Below, piece after piece: positions 33,078 through 45,591 of a stretch of 64,000 bases of DNA. The position numbers were made by a program, and so were the translations under genes. Numbering within the stretch: position 1 is the stretch's first letter; the number at the start of each line of letters is the position of its first letter. The notes under the pieces were generated by a model. It made no database searches and was not told where the DNA came from. It was given only the letters and a program-made list of their open reading frames with translations. The stretch is from Armatimonadota bacterium (GTDB lineage Bacteria; Sysuimicrobiota; Sysuimicrobiia; Sysuimicrobiales; Humicultoraceae), in NCBI GenBank assembly GCA_031081585.1, contig JAVHLY010000012.1, positions 22,397 through 86,396 of the forward strand, read 5' to 3'.

Positions 33078-33749
33078 TCATGCCGTCAGGAAGCGCAGCC
33101 CGGAGATGACGAAGTAGACGCTCACGGCCAGGACGAAGAGTCCGGCCACGCCCACCACCACCCGGTAGACCGCCGGCGGGATGCGCCCGCGGCCGGTCCC
33201 GACCAGGGTGGCCAGCAGGGTGTTCCACCCCAGGTCGAGGGCCAGGTGCCCGATAAAGAAGAAGAGGAAGATGGCCAGCGGGCCGAAGCGGGTGAAGAGC
33301 AGGAAGTAGCTCGTCCCCACCGTCGCCCACCACAGCAGCCAGTAGGGGTTCCCGGCGGTGACCACCAGCCCGGCGCGGACGAGGTGGGCGGGGCCGGCGC
33401 GGGACGCCGTCTCCCCCGCGGCCTCGCCGGCCGTGGCGGGATGTGCGACCACTTCGCCCCGCAGCGCCGCCCGCAGGATGCCCCACCCCATCCAGGCCAG
33501 CACCACACCGCCGAGCAGGCCCACCACCCCGACGACGCCCGGCTGCCGCAGCACGGTGCTCACCCCGGCGGCCAGCGCCCCCAGCATCGCCCCCTCGGCG
33601 AGGGCGTGGCCGGCGGTGAGGAGCGGCCCCGCCGCAGGCCCGCGCCGTGCCCCCTCGGTGATGGCCATGGCGGAGACCGGGCCCGGCATGAGGACGCCGG
33701 AGAGGCTCACCATCCACCACGTCAGCGAGATCACCCACAACTCGGCCAC
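33078..33749 (-). CDS. LysE family exporter
   Basis: The 223-residue membrane protein has about six hydrophobic segments and the family signature SLSGVLMPGPVSAMAITEGA near residues 15-34, then GHALAEGAMLGALAAG and GNPYWLLWWATVG. LysE/RhtB proteins export amino acids or other small molecules by exchange with the proton gradient. The substrate is unknown. It lies with the cupin gene on the minus strand, with a divergent DUF488 gene upstream. Confidence 0.87.
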   Translation of the reverse strand: MAELWVISLTWWMVSLSGVLMPGPVSAMAITEGARRGPAAGPLLTAGHALAEGAMLGALAAGVSTVLRQPGVVGVVGLLGGVVLAWMGWGILRAALRGEVVAHPATAGEAAGETASRAGPAHLVRAGLVVTAGNPYWLLWWATVGTSYFLLFTRFGPLAIFLFFFIGHLALDLGWNTLLATLVGTGRGRIPPAVYRVVVGVAGLFVLAVSVYFVISGLRFLTA

Positions 33750-33850
33750 GCTGGCGGTCCCTCCACGGGCAGGATACGCTCTACTGTAGCAGCCCGGAGG
33801 GGTCGCAGGAGGGAGCGACGGCAGCGGGCCGCGGGTCCCGGGAGGTGGCG

Positions 33851-34300
33851 ATGGCGGGGGAGATCGGACCGATCCGCCTCAAGCGTGTCTACGAGCCGGC
33901 CGCGCCGGAGGACGGCGCGCGCTTCCTCGTGGAGCGCCTCTGGCCCCGGGGCGTGCGCCGCGACGCGCTGCCCCTCACCGACTGGCTGCGCGACGTGGCG
34001 CCCAGTCCCGCGCTGCGCCAGTGGTACGGCCACGATCCCGCGCGCTGGCCCGAGTTCCGGCGCCGCTACCTGGCCGAGCTGCGCGCCCCCGGGCGCGCCG
34101 CCGCCCTGCGTCGCCTGGAGGAGGCGGCTCGCGCCGGGCCGGTCACGCTCCTCTTCGCGGCGCGCGACGAGGCCCGCAGCAGCGCCGCGGTCCTGCGGGA
34201 GGTGCTCCTGCGCCGGCTCAGGTTGCGGGCGCGAGCCGGCCGCGCGCCAGCAGCGCCAGCACGAGCACGGCCGCCGCGGCCAGCGCGGCCACGGCGCTGA
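33851..34300 (+). CDS. DUF488 family protein
   Basis: The 149-residue protein matches DUF488 (YeaO-like): IRLKRVYEPAAPEDGARFLV, ERLWPRGVRRD, WLRDVAPSPALRQWYGHDP, FRRRYLAEL and VTLLFAARDEARSSAAVL. Its biochemical role is unknown. ATG 33851 follows GGAGGTGG. The last 28 residues are an Arg/Ala/Pro tail that overlaps the 3' end of the convergent VWA gene by 83 bases, so the ancestral stop was probably earlier. Confidence 0.82.
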   Translation: MAGEIGPIRLKRVYEPAAPEDGARFLVERLWPRGVRRDALPLTDWLRDVAPSPALRQWYGHDPARWPEFRRRYLAELRAPGRAAALRRLEEAARAGPVTLLFAARDEARSSAAVLREVLLRRLRLRARAGRAPAAPARARPPRPARPRR

Positions 34301-35141
34301 CCTCCTGCTCCTGCCGGGTCCACCCCAGCGTCCCGGCGAGCGACCGGTAGATGGCCCGCAGGTCGCGGGCGCTGGCGGCGTGCCAGTACCGCCCGCCGGT
34401 CAGTTCCGCCACCGCGCGCAGCGTCTCCTCGTCCAGCACGCCCCAGTAGCCGCTGCGGAAGCGCGAGGGATCGCCGCCCGTCCCCATGCCGATGGTGTAG
34501 ACGCGCACCCGCGCCGCCCGGGCCTGCTGCGCCGCCACGAGCGGCGGGACGCCGTCGCTGGCCCGCCCGTCCGAGAGGAGGACGACCACCGCCCGCGGGT
34601 CGGCGTCCCGCGGGGCGTCGGCCACCGCCCGCACCCCTTCGAGCAGCCCGTTGCCCAGTTGCGTGCGCAGCTGGGTGGTCAGCGCGGCCAGGGCGGCGAG
34701 CAGCCGCGGCCGGTCCCGGGTCGGCGGCACGACCAGCGTGGCGTAGTTCCCGAAGGTGACGAGGGCCACGGGGGTGGAGGGGGGCAGGCGGCGCACGAAC
34801 TCCGCCGCCGCCGCCTTGGCCGCCTCGAGCCGGGTGGGCGGGATGTCGGTCTCCTCCATGCTGCGGCTGACGTCGATGACCAGCACCACCGGGCGGGTCG
34901 ACGCGACCGGCCACGGCGCCACCGGGCGCGCCGCCGCGACCAGGGCCATGACCAGCGCTGCGCCGAAGAGCGCCGGCGGCAGGTGGCGCCGCCACCCGGC
35001 CGCCCGCGCCGCCAGCGCGGCGGTGGTCGCGGGGGGGAAGCGTACGGGGTGGCGGGGGCGGTGCAGCGCCCGCACGTACGCCGTCAGGAGGAGCGGCAGG
35101 CCGAGCGCGCCCCAGAGGACGCCGGGCCAGAGGAAGCGCAT
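34218..35141 (-). CDS. VWA domain membrane protein (BatA-like)
   Basis: The 307-residue protein has two N-terminal hydrophobic segments, a von Willebrand A domain with the MIDAS sequence VIDVSRSM, a later Thr in VTFGNYATLV and Asp in LLSDGRASDG, then a C-terminal membrane segment. BatA-type proteins take part in envelope stress or complex assembly, usually beside MoxR ATPases, but no MoxR gene is present here. The ATG at 35141 has AGGAGG about ten bases upstream. It overlaps the end of mrfB by 58 bases on the same strand. Confidence 0.82.
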   Translation of the reverse strand: MRFLWPGVLWGALGLPLLLTAYVRALHRPRHPVRFPPATTAALAARAAGWRRHLPPALFGAALVMALVAAARPVAPWPVASTRPVVLVIDVSRSMEETDIPPTRLEAAKAAAAEFVRRLPPSTPVALVTFGNYATLVVPPTRDRPRLLAALAALTTQLRTQLGNGLLEGVRAVADAPRDADPRAVVVLLSDGRASDGVPPLVAAQQARAARVRVYTIGMGTGGDPSRFRSGYWGVLDEETLRAVAELTGGRYWHAASARDLRAIYRSLAGTLGWTRQEQEVSAVAALAAAAVLVLALLARGRLAPAT

Positions 35142-36394
35142 GCGCGGGGTGCCTCCTGTGGACTCCATTCTAGGGGAGGACGCGGGCGGATGCCGGTGAC
35201 CTTGCGGACCAACCGGGCCCGCCGCCGGTGGAGGCGCTCCAGGACCGGTGCGTCGACCGGCCCGTCCGCCGCGCCGGATGCGGCGACGGCCGCCTCGGCG
35301 CAGGCCAGCGCCTGCCGCAGGTCCCGCCCGTACCGCTCCCAGGACACGGCCAGACGTTCCAGGCACCGCCACCGCGGCAGGATGCCCAGGGCGGCTTCGC
35401 GCTGCCACAGCGCGAGCAGCGCGTCCGGCGCCCCCGCGCGGCGGTAGAGCCGCGCCAGCGCGCACGCTGTGCGCCAACGCCGCGCAGGGTCCTGCTCGAC
35501 ACGCAGCACCTCCCGGTAGCAGGCCGCCGCACCGACGGAGTCTCCCCGCACCTCCCGCAGGCGGCCCAGTCCCCAGAGGTCCACAGGCACCGCCGCCACC
35601 CCCGCGGCCTCGCCGGTCGCGGCGCGGATGGTCCCCGTGCCCTCCGGGCGGACGGTCCCCGGGCCGTCCGCCACGAGCGCGCCGGCCAGGCCGTGGAGCG
35701 CCATCAGGGAGAGGAGGTCCTGCAGGTTGTGGGTGAAGACGGGCTCGAGCCCCGCCCGGTCGCCGGTGCGCAGGTACTCGACGTAGCGGGCGGGGATGGC
35801 CCACCCCGGGAGGTCCCCCTGGCGGCGCACCCCCAGCACGGCACGCTCCACCATCCCCAGGCTGAACCCGCCCAGCGGGCGGTACCACAGGCGCCGGGCC
35901 ACCGTCATCAGGTCGAGGTGGGCCGGCGGTGCCGGTCCGCGCCCCGCGCGGGCCAGGAGGTACCGCGTCGTGAGCAGCGGCAGGTCGAAGCGGGTGCCGT
36001 TGAAGGTGATGAGCCCGTCCGCATCGCCCAGCTCCACGGCCAGCCCCTCGAGCATGGCCCGCTCGCCGCGCAGGTCGGCGAGGAAGTGCTGGCGCACGGT
36101 GACCGCGTCGTCGTCGAGGCGGGCCAGGCCCACGAGGAAGACGTAAGTGCCGGTGCCCCCGCTCAACCCGGTGGTCTCGGTGTCCAGCCAGAGGAGGCGC
36201 TCTCCGGGCGGTCCCAGGGCACGGCCGACCCGCGCGGCCGCACCCGGCGGCCAGTCGCCGTCACCCTGCGTCGCAGGGAGGCGCCGGCACCGCACCTCGT
36301 ACCCGGGGGCCACGACCTGTACGCGCTCACCCCCCGCGGGAGGGCGCGGGGCGACGTCCGCCGTACGGGCCAGGGTCGGGTCCGTCGGGTGCAC
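35084..36394 (-). CDS. mrfB: MrfB/YprB-type DnaQ-like exonuclease
   Basis: The 436-residue protein of COG3359 type has an RNase H-like exonuclease domain with LDTETTGLSGGTGTYVFLVG (catalytic Asp about 71 and Glu about 73), FNGTRFDLPLL and a last Asp in HNLQDLLSLMAL. The C-terminal part is a tetratricopeptide-like helical region (GDSVGAAACYREVLRVEQDP). In Bacillus subtilis MrfB works with helicase MrfA to repair mitomycin C lesions. The same pair is adjacent here, ten bases apart. The GTG at 36394 has no clear ribosome binding site. Translation is probably coupled to mrfA. Confidence 0.85.
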   Translation of the reverse strand: MHPTDPTLARTADVAPRPPAGGERVQVVAPGYEVRCRRLPATQGDGDWPPGAAARVGRALGPPGERLLWLDTETTGLSGGTGTYVFLVGLARLDDDAVTVRQHFLADLRGERAMLEGLAVELGDADGLITFNGTRFDLPLLTTRYLLARAGRGPAPPAHLDLMTVARRLWYRPLGGFSLGMVERAVLGVRRQGDLPGWAIPARYVEYLRTGDRAGLEPVFTHNLQDLLSLMALHGLAGALVADGPGTVRPEGTGTIRAATGEAAGVAAVPVDLWGLGRLREVRGDSVGAAACYREVLRVEQDPARRWRTACALARLYRRAGAPDALLALWQREAALGILPRWRCLERLAVSWERYGRDLRQALACAEAAVAASGAADGPVDAPVLERLHRRRARLVRKVTGIRPRPPLEWSPQEAPRACASSGPASSGARSACRSS

Positions 36395-36404
36395 GGCGCC
36401 GCGC

Positions 36405-38747
36405 TCAGGGCGACGTCTCGACGACCATCCGGCGGGCGGCCTCCTGCAGGGGGCGGGTGGCCTCCTGCAGCAGGAGGCGCGCGTCCGCCTTCCCGTGCGC
36501 GCCAACCTCGAGCGGCGGGCCCACGCAGGAGGGGCACCCCGCGGCGCACGGACAGCCCGCCACCAGGTCGGCCGCAGCGGTGGCGAGCCGGTCGAGGAAG
36601 CGGAAGAGGCGTTCGGCCAGCCCGACCCCGCCCGGTGCCCGCTCGTACAGGTAGACGGTGGGCGCGCCGGTGTGCGGCGAGCGCACCTCCACCACCCGGC
36701 CCAGGTCCTGCGGGTCGCACATGAGCGCCAGCGGCGCCACGGCGAGCAGCACGTGGCCCAGGGCGGCCAGCGCGCCGTGCAGGCGGTCGGCGCTGCGCCA
36801 CCGCAGTGCTTCAGGCGCCAGCCACACCCAGGCGGCGGTGGTGTGGAGCGTGGTCTCGGGCAGCGCGATCTTCCCCCACCCGACGTTCTCGTGGGTGAAG
36901 AGCTTGAGCTTCTTGTAGACGGTCGGCCGGAAGGTCAGGGCCACCTCGCCGTGCGCCGCCTGGAGCGCGTCGGCGGTGCCCGCCGCGTGGGGCGCCGGCC
37001 CCGGCGTCCGCCCCGTGGTCGCCGCCTCGGTGAGCACGGCCAGGCGGACGGCGATCTCCGCCTGCGTGTAGTAGTCGACGTCCACGCGCCGCACGTAGGC
37101 CTTGCGCGCCTCCCAGTCGAGGCGGTCGACGTGGTGCTGGCGCCCCAGGTGAAGGTAGATCGCCCCCTCGTGCACCAGCCCCGGGGCCGAGGCCAGGTCC
37201 ACCTCGCCGATGACGCGGGGCTGCGGGTCGGTGGTGTCGATGACGACCACGTTCTCGGTGGAGGCGCTGCGCAGGCTCACCTCCTCGGCGGGGAAGGTCT
37301 CGGCGACGTAGTGCCAGCGGGTGCCGTCGTCGTGCACCATCCCCTGGGCGGCCAGGTGCTGCAGCAGCCGCAGCGGCGGCTCCGGCCCGAAGGGCTCGTC
37401 GTGTCCCAGCGGCAGCTCGAAGACGGCGCAGCGCAGGTGGCTGGCCAGCACCAGCGGGTTGTCGGGGTGGATCCAGGCCTCCTCGGGCGAGCGGCCGAAG
37501 AGGTACGCCGGGTGCGTGACGAGGTACTGGTCGAGCGGGTCGCTGGTGGCCACGAGGAAGGCGGCGGCCAGCTCCCCGGTGCGCCCGGCGCGGCCGATCT
37601 GCTGCCAGGTGGAGGCGATGGTGCCGGGGTAGCCGGCCAGCACGGCGGCGCCCAGCTGCCCGATGTCGATCCCCAGCTCCAGGGCGTTGGTGCTGGCCAC
37701 CGCCCGCACCGTCCCCTGGCGCAGGCCGCGCTCGATGGCCCGCCGCTCGGAGGGGAGGTAGCCGGCGCGGTAGCCGCGCACGCTCTCTGCCTCGCCGCCG
37801 CTGCGCGCGGCCAGGTCGCGCAGGTAGGCGGTGAGGAGCTCGGCGGCCAGGCGGCTGCGCGCGAAGACGATGGTGGGGACGCCTCCCGCCACGAGCTCCC
37901 GGGCCAGGTCCCGCACCTCCAGCAGCGTGTCGCGTCGGATGCCCAGCGCGCGGTTGACCACCGGCGGGTTGAGCAGGACGACGACGCGCGGGCCGGCGGG
38001 AGCGCCGTTGTCGTCGATCAGCGTGACGGGCGCTCCCACCAGCCGCCCGGCGTGTTCCTGCGGGTTGCCGATGGTGGCGCTGGTGCAGATGACCTGCGGG
38101 GCCGACCCGTAGAAGCGGCAGACGCGCCACAGGCGGCGCAGCACGTTGGCCACGTGGCTGCCGAAGACCCCGCGGTAGTGGTGCACCTCGTCGATGACCA
38201 CGTAGCGCAGCGACTCGAAGAGGCGCAGCCACTTCGTGTGGTGGGGGAGGATGGCGGTGTGCAGCATGTCCGGGTTCGTCACCACGACGTGTCCCGCGGC
38301 GCGGATGGCGCGCCGGGCCGGGGCGGGCGTGTCGCCGTCGTAGGTGAAGGTCGTGATGTCGGCGCCGGTGGCGGCGACGAGGGATTGCAGCTCGTCCACC
38401 TGGTCGGCGCCCAGCGCCTTGGTCGGGAAGAGGTAGAGCGCCCGGGTCTCGGGGGCTTTGAGGATGCGGTCGAGGACGGGCAGCGTGTAGCACAGCGTCT
38501 TGCCGCTGGCGGTGGGCGTGACCACCACCAGGTGCCGCCCCTCGGCGGCGGCGCGGTAGGCGGCGGCCTGGTGGGTGTAGAGGGTGGTGACCCCGCGGCG
38601 GCGCAGCCCCTCCACCAGGCGGGGGTGGAGGTCCTCGGGGAAGGGCGCGTAGCGGGCCCGGCGGGCGGGGAGCTCGTGCCAGGCGGTGATGCGGGCGGCG
38701 AACCGGGGGTCGTGGCGGAGGCGGTCGAGGAGCTGCTCCAGCGTCAT
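36405..38747 (-). CDS. mrfA: MrfA/YprA-type DNA repair helicase with C-terminal Cys cluster
   Basis: The 780-residue superfamily 2 helicase has VVTPTASGKTLCY (near residue 75), FPTKALGADQ, VIDEVHHYRGVFGSHVA, STNALELGIDIG and QQIGRAGRTG. The C-terminal domain of the DUF1998/MrfA type carries four cysteines in CPCAAGCPSC (about 732-741). It translocates on DNA and partners with exonuclease MrfB in repair of mitomycin-type damage. ATG 38747 follows GGAGG by six bases. A perfect LexA-type box lies 26 bases upstream, pointing to SOS control. Confidence 0.9.
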   Translation of the reverse strand: MTLEQLLDRLRHDPRFAARITAWHELPARRARYAPFPEDLHPRLVEGLRRRGVTTLYTHQAAAYRAAAEGRHLVVVTPTASGKTLCYTLPVLDRILKAPETRALYLFPTKALGADQVDELQSLVAATGADITTFTYDGDTPAPARRAIRAAGHVVVTNPDMLHTAILPHHTKWLRLFESLRYVVIDEVHHYRGVFGSHVANVLRRLWRVCRFYGSAPQVICTSATIGNPQEHAGRLVGAPVTLIDDNGAPAGPRVVVLLNPPVVNRALGIRRDTLLEVRDLARELVAGGVPTIVFARSRLAAELLTAYLRDLAARSGGEAESVRGYRAGYLPSERRAIERGLRQGTVRAVASTNALELGIDIGQLGAAVLAGYPGTIASTWQQIGRAGRTGELAAAFLVATSDPLDQYLVTHPAYLFGRSPEEAWIHPDNPLVLASHLRCAVFELPLGHDEPFGPEPPLRLLQHLAAQGMVHDDGTRWHYVAETFPAEEVSLRSASTENVVVIDTTDPQPRVIGEVDLASAPGLVHEGAIYLHLGRQHHVDRLDWEARKAYVRRVDVDYYTQAEIAVRLAVLTEAATTGRTPGPAPHAAGTADALQAAHGEVALTFRPTVYKKLKLFTHENVGWGKIALPETTLHTTAAWVWLAPEALRWRSADRLHGALAALGHVLLAVAPLALMCDPQDLGRVVEVRSPHTGAPTVYLYERAPGGVGLAERLFRFLDRLATAAADLVAGCPCAAGCPSCVGPPLEVGAHGKADARLLLQEATRPLQEAARRMVVETSP

Positions 38748-38772
38748 GGGCGGCCTCCAAGACGAGTGGGAT

Positions 38773-38786
38773 CGAACTGGTGTTCG
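38773..38786 (-). promoter_or_regulatory. LexA (SOS) box upstream of mrfAB
   Basis: CGAACTGGTGTTCG fits the Gram-positive/actinobacterial LexA consensus CGAAC-N4-GTTCG exactly, including the palindromic arms. It lies 26 bases upstream of the mrfA start, in the only AT-richer part of this gap. Confidence 0.65.
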
Positions 38787-38844
38787 CTATCGTGCCGATG
38801 AAGTCCTTCCCGGGACGCCCGGAGGCATCAGGAAGGAGAAAGAC

Positions 38845-38872
38845 GCCGGGCCGGAGCGTGCTCCGGCCCGGC
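38845..38872 (-). terminator. Terminator hairpin of the small basic protein gene
   Basis: GCCGGGCCGGAGC and GCTCCGGCCCGGC pair over 12-13 bases. On the minus strand the stem is followed by GTCTTTCTCCTT, a T-rich run. It lies downstream of the gene at 38910-39146 and separates it from mrfA. Confidence 0.65.
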
Positions 38873-38909
38873 GACACAAACGGCTGGCGAGCGGGTCCCG
38901 TTGGAGGCC

Positions 38910-39146
38910 TCAGGCTCCCGCCGCCGCCTCGGCGGCCGGCATGCGCGGGCGGCGGCCCCGCCGGCCGCGAGCCCGGACGACGGTGCGGCGCCTGCGGGGG
39001 CGTCCCGGTCGCCGTCCTCGCCGGCGCGTGGGACGGCCTTCGCCGGCCAGCGCGTTGAGGATCTCCGCCGCATCCTGCGGCGACTCCGCCATGACCTCCG
39101 CACGACGCTGTCCACGACCGCCGAATACCGTGATCGCGATGCGCAA
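38910..39146 (-). CDS. Small Arg-rich protein of unknown function
   Basis: This 78-residue protein has a folded-looking first half (MRIAITVFGGRGQRRAEVMA, then PQDAAEILNALAG) followed by a very basic tail RRRGRRPGRPRRRRTV. The tail could bind nucleic acid, like a histone-like or RNA-binding extension. Start TTG 39146 is supported by an excellent AAAAGGAGG seven bases upstream. A terminator hairpin follows. The AT-rich upstream region (39161-39300) has no other gene. I do not recognise the family. Confidence 0.7.
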   Translation of the reverse strand: MRIAITVFGGRGQRRAEVMAESPQDAAEILNALAGEGRPTRRRGRRPGRPRRRRTVVRARGRRGRRPRMPAAEAAAGA

Positions 39147-39365
39147 TGTCCACCCTCCTTTTGTGCTATGACATGGCGACCACTATGACAGCCATTATCT
39201 TGACCGTGACACACGAAACTTGCAAGATGCGCCAGGGAGTTTTTTCCTCAAAAATGCAGTCACGGACGATACATCCAGCACGTGATGAGACATGCGCGTC
39301 GCGCAGGACGATGGGTGTGCACGTCAATGGTGCGTTCACGACCCCGACGTGAGGAGGAGACCACC

Positions 39366-39752
39366 GTGGAGATCACGCGCGTCGACCCGGCCGCGGCTGC
39401 GCCGGCGGCCCACCCGGAGTACTTCGACGGTGCCGTGCACATGCAACCGCTCTACGTTCCCGACCGCGACGGCGAGGAGTCGGAGCTCGTGGCCGTCTTC
39501 TTTGCGCCCGGGGCCCGCACACGTCCGCACGTGCACGACAGCGCGCAGGTCCTCCACGTGCTCTCCGGGTCGTGCGTGGTCGCCGACGAGACCGGCCGGC
39601 AGGTCGTGCCGGCCGGGCACCTGGTGGTGGTCCCGCGCGGCGTCTGGCACTGGCACGGGGCCACCGCCGACGGTCCGATGGTGCACATCTCCATCAAGCT
39701 GCCCGGGCGCACGCGCTGGGACGTCCCGGAGCGCGACTGGGCGGCCCGTTGA
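39366..39752 (+). CDS. Cupin domain protein
   Basis: The 128-residue cupin has motif 1 PGARTRPHVHDSAQVLHVLSG (two His, a Gln in place of the usual Glu, one more His) and motif 2 PRGVWHWHGATAD. It may be an enzyme or a sensor, and the ligand is unknown. The GTG at 39366 follows GAGGAGGAG. The preceding 220 bases (39147-39365) are comparatively AT-rich and must hold divergent promoters, although I see no strong -35/-10 pair. Confidence 0.8.
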   Translation: MEITRVDPAAAAPAAHPEYFDGAVHMQPLYVPDRDGEESELVAVFFAPGARTRPHVHDSAQVLHVLSGSCVVADETGRQVVPAGHLVVVPRGVWHWHGATADGPMVHISIKLPGRTRWDVPERDWAAR

Positions 39753-39803
39753 GCCGACGGGCGGCACCGGACGGACATCCACGGGCGGGTGCCGGCGCGG
39801 GGC

Positions 39804-39809
39804 TATAAT
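39804..39809 (+). promoter_or_regulatory. -10 element for a leaderless lhr mRNA
   Basis: A perfect TATAAT lies six bases before the ATG at 39816. With normal promoter geometry transcription would begin at or next to the start codon, so the mRNA should be leaderless. There is no Shine-Dalgarno sequence. The -35 region is weak. Confidence 0.5.
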
Positions 39810-39815
39810 GGGGCG

Positions 39816-44144
<4,329 letters not shown>

Positions 44145-44172
44145 AGCGCAGGGGGAGGGAGGCGCGGGGGAG

Positions 44173-45591
44173 ATGAGGGAGGCTCCCCACCGGCAAGGCC
44201 TCGAATGGCTCGTCGGCGGCTGTGCCCGTCGGGTCGGGGACTGCGCCTGTCGGACCGCGCCGGGCCTGTGGCTGGCCGCGCTCCTCGCAGTCTTCCTCCT
44301 GTCGGCCGTCCTGCTGCCCGCGGCCCCGGCGCGGAGCCAGAGCCGGCCGGGCGGGCCTTACCGCGAGGTCCTCCCCAACGGGCTGACGCTCATCGTGCAG
44401 GAGCAGCGCACCAGCCCGCTCGTGGCCGTCCAGGCGTGGGTGCGGGCGGGTTCCCGCGACGAGGACGACGAGACCAACGGGGCGGCCCACTTCGTCGAGC
44501 ACATGCTCTTCAAGGGCACGGCGCGGCGGAAGGTGGGGGAGATCGACCGCGAGGTGGCGGAGGTGGGCGGCCAGATCAACGCCTCCACCTTCTTCGACTA
44601 CACCCAGTACTGGCTGGTGGCCGCCGGCCGCTTCTTCGAGCGCCTGATCGACCTGCAGGCCGACGCGCTGCGCCACTCCAGCTTCGATGCGGCGGAAGTG
44701 GAGCGGGAGCGGCAGGTCATCATCGAGGAGCTGAACCGCCGCGAGGACTCCCCGTTCGTGCGCACCTTCGACCGGCTCTACACCACGGCCTTCACCGTCC
44801 ACCCCTACCGCCGGCCCATCGGCGGGAACCGCGAGGTCATCCGCCGCATGAGCCGCGAGGCGCTTTTGGCCTTCTACCGCCGGTACTACGTCCCGTCCAA
44901 CGTGACCATCGTCGTCGCCGGGGACGTGGCCACCGCCGACGCCGTGCGGGTGCTGCGGCGGGCCTACGCCTCCTGGCGCGGTCCGCGCCCCGACCGTCCC
45001 GCTGTCCCCCCCGAGCCGCCGTGGACGGGGGTGCGGCGCGCCGTGGTCGAGCAGGACGTGCGCGCCGCCTACCTCCACCTGGGCTGGCTCGCCCCGGCGG
45101 CGCGCGACCCCGACCTGGCCGCCATGGACGTCCTCGTCTACGCGCTGGGACAGGGGCGCGGCGCCCGCCTCCTGCAGGCGCTGCGCGACCGGCGGCGCGT
45201 GGCCCAGAGCGTGAGCGCCTTCTTCCCCACCGCCCAGGACCCGACGCTCGTGAGCCTCTACGTCGTCACGGAGCCCGAGCTGGCGGCCGAGGCGGAGCGG
45301 GCGCTGCTGGAGGAGGTGGCGGCGGTGCGCGACGGGGACGTGAGCGAAGAGGAGGTGGCGCGGGCGCGGGCGCTGCTCGAGGGGGAGACGCTGCGGAGCC
45401 GCCACACCAGCCGCGGGCTGGCCACCACCCTGGGCTTCTACGCCACCGTGGCCGAATTGGAGGTGGGGCTCGGCTACGTGGAGCGGGTGCGGGCCGTCAC
45501 CCGCGCCGACGTCCAGCGCGTCGCCCGCCGCTTCCTCGACCCGGGCCGCTACGCCGCCGTGCTGGTCCGCCCGCGCCCCTCCGCGCCGTGA
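44173..45591 (+). CDS. M16 family zinc peptidase, catalytic partner
   Basis: The 472-residue protein has an N-terminal membrane/signal segment (about residues 31-50), then the pitrilysin fold with REVLPNGLTLIVQEQRTSPL. The inverted zinc motif HFVEHMLFKGT (HxxEH) has its third ligand Glu in ERQVIIEELNRRED. It degrades peptides, probably outside the membrane or as an envelope protease. The next gene encodes a paralogue without the zinc site, and the two overlap by four bases, so they should form a heterodimer. Confidence 0.88.
   Translation: MREAPHRQGLEWLVGGCARRVGDCACRTAPGLWLAALLAVFLLSAVLLPAAPARSQSRPGGPYREVLPNGLTLIVQEQRTSPLVAVQAWVRAGSRDEDDETNGAAHFVEHMLFKGTARRKVGEIDREVAEVGGQINASTFFDYTQYWLVAAGRFFERLIDLQADALRHSSFDAAEVERERQVIIEELNRREDSPFVRTFDRLYTTAFTVHPYRRPIGGNREVIRRMSREALLAFYRRYYVPSNVTIVVAGDVATADAVRVLRRAYASWRGPRPDRPAVPPEPPWTGVRRAVVEQDVRAAYLHLGWLAPAARDPDLAAMDVLVYALGQGRGARLLQALRDRRRVAQSVSAFFPTAQDPTLVSLYVVTEPELAAEAERALLEEVAAVRDGDVSEEEVARARALLEGETLRSRHTSRGLATTLGFYATVAELEVGLGYVERVRAVTRADVQRVARRFLDPGRYAAVLVRPRPSAP

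Noticed and set aside
32556..35447. 963-residue ORF on the plus strand
   Set aside because: Antisense to the cupin, LysE and VWA genes, and has no recognisable domain.
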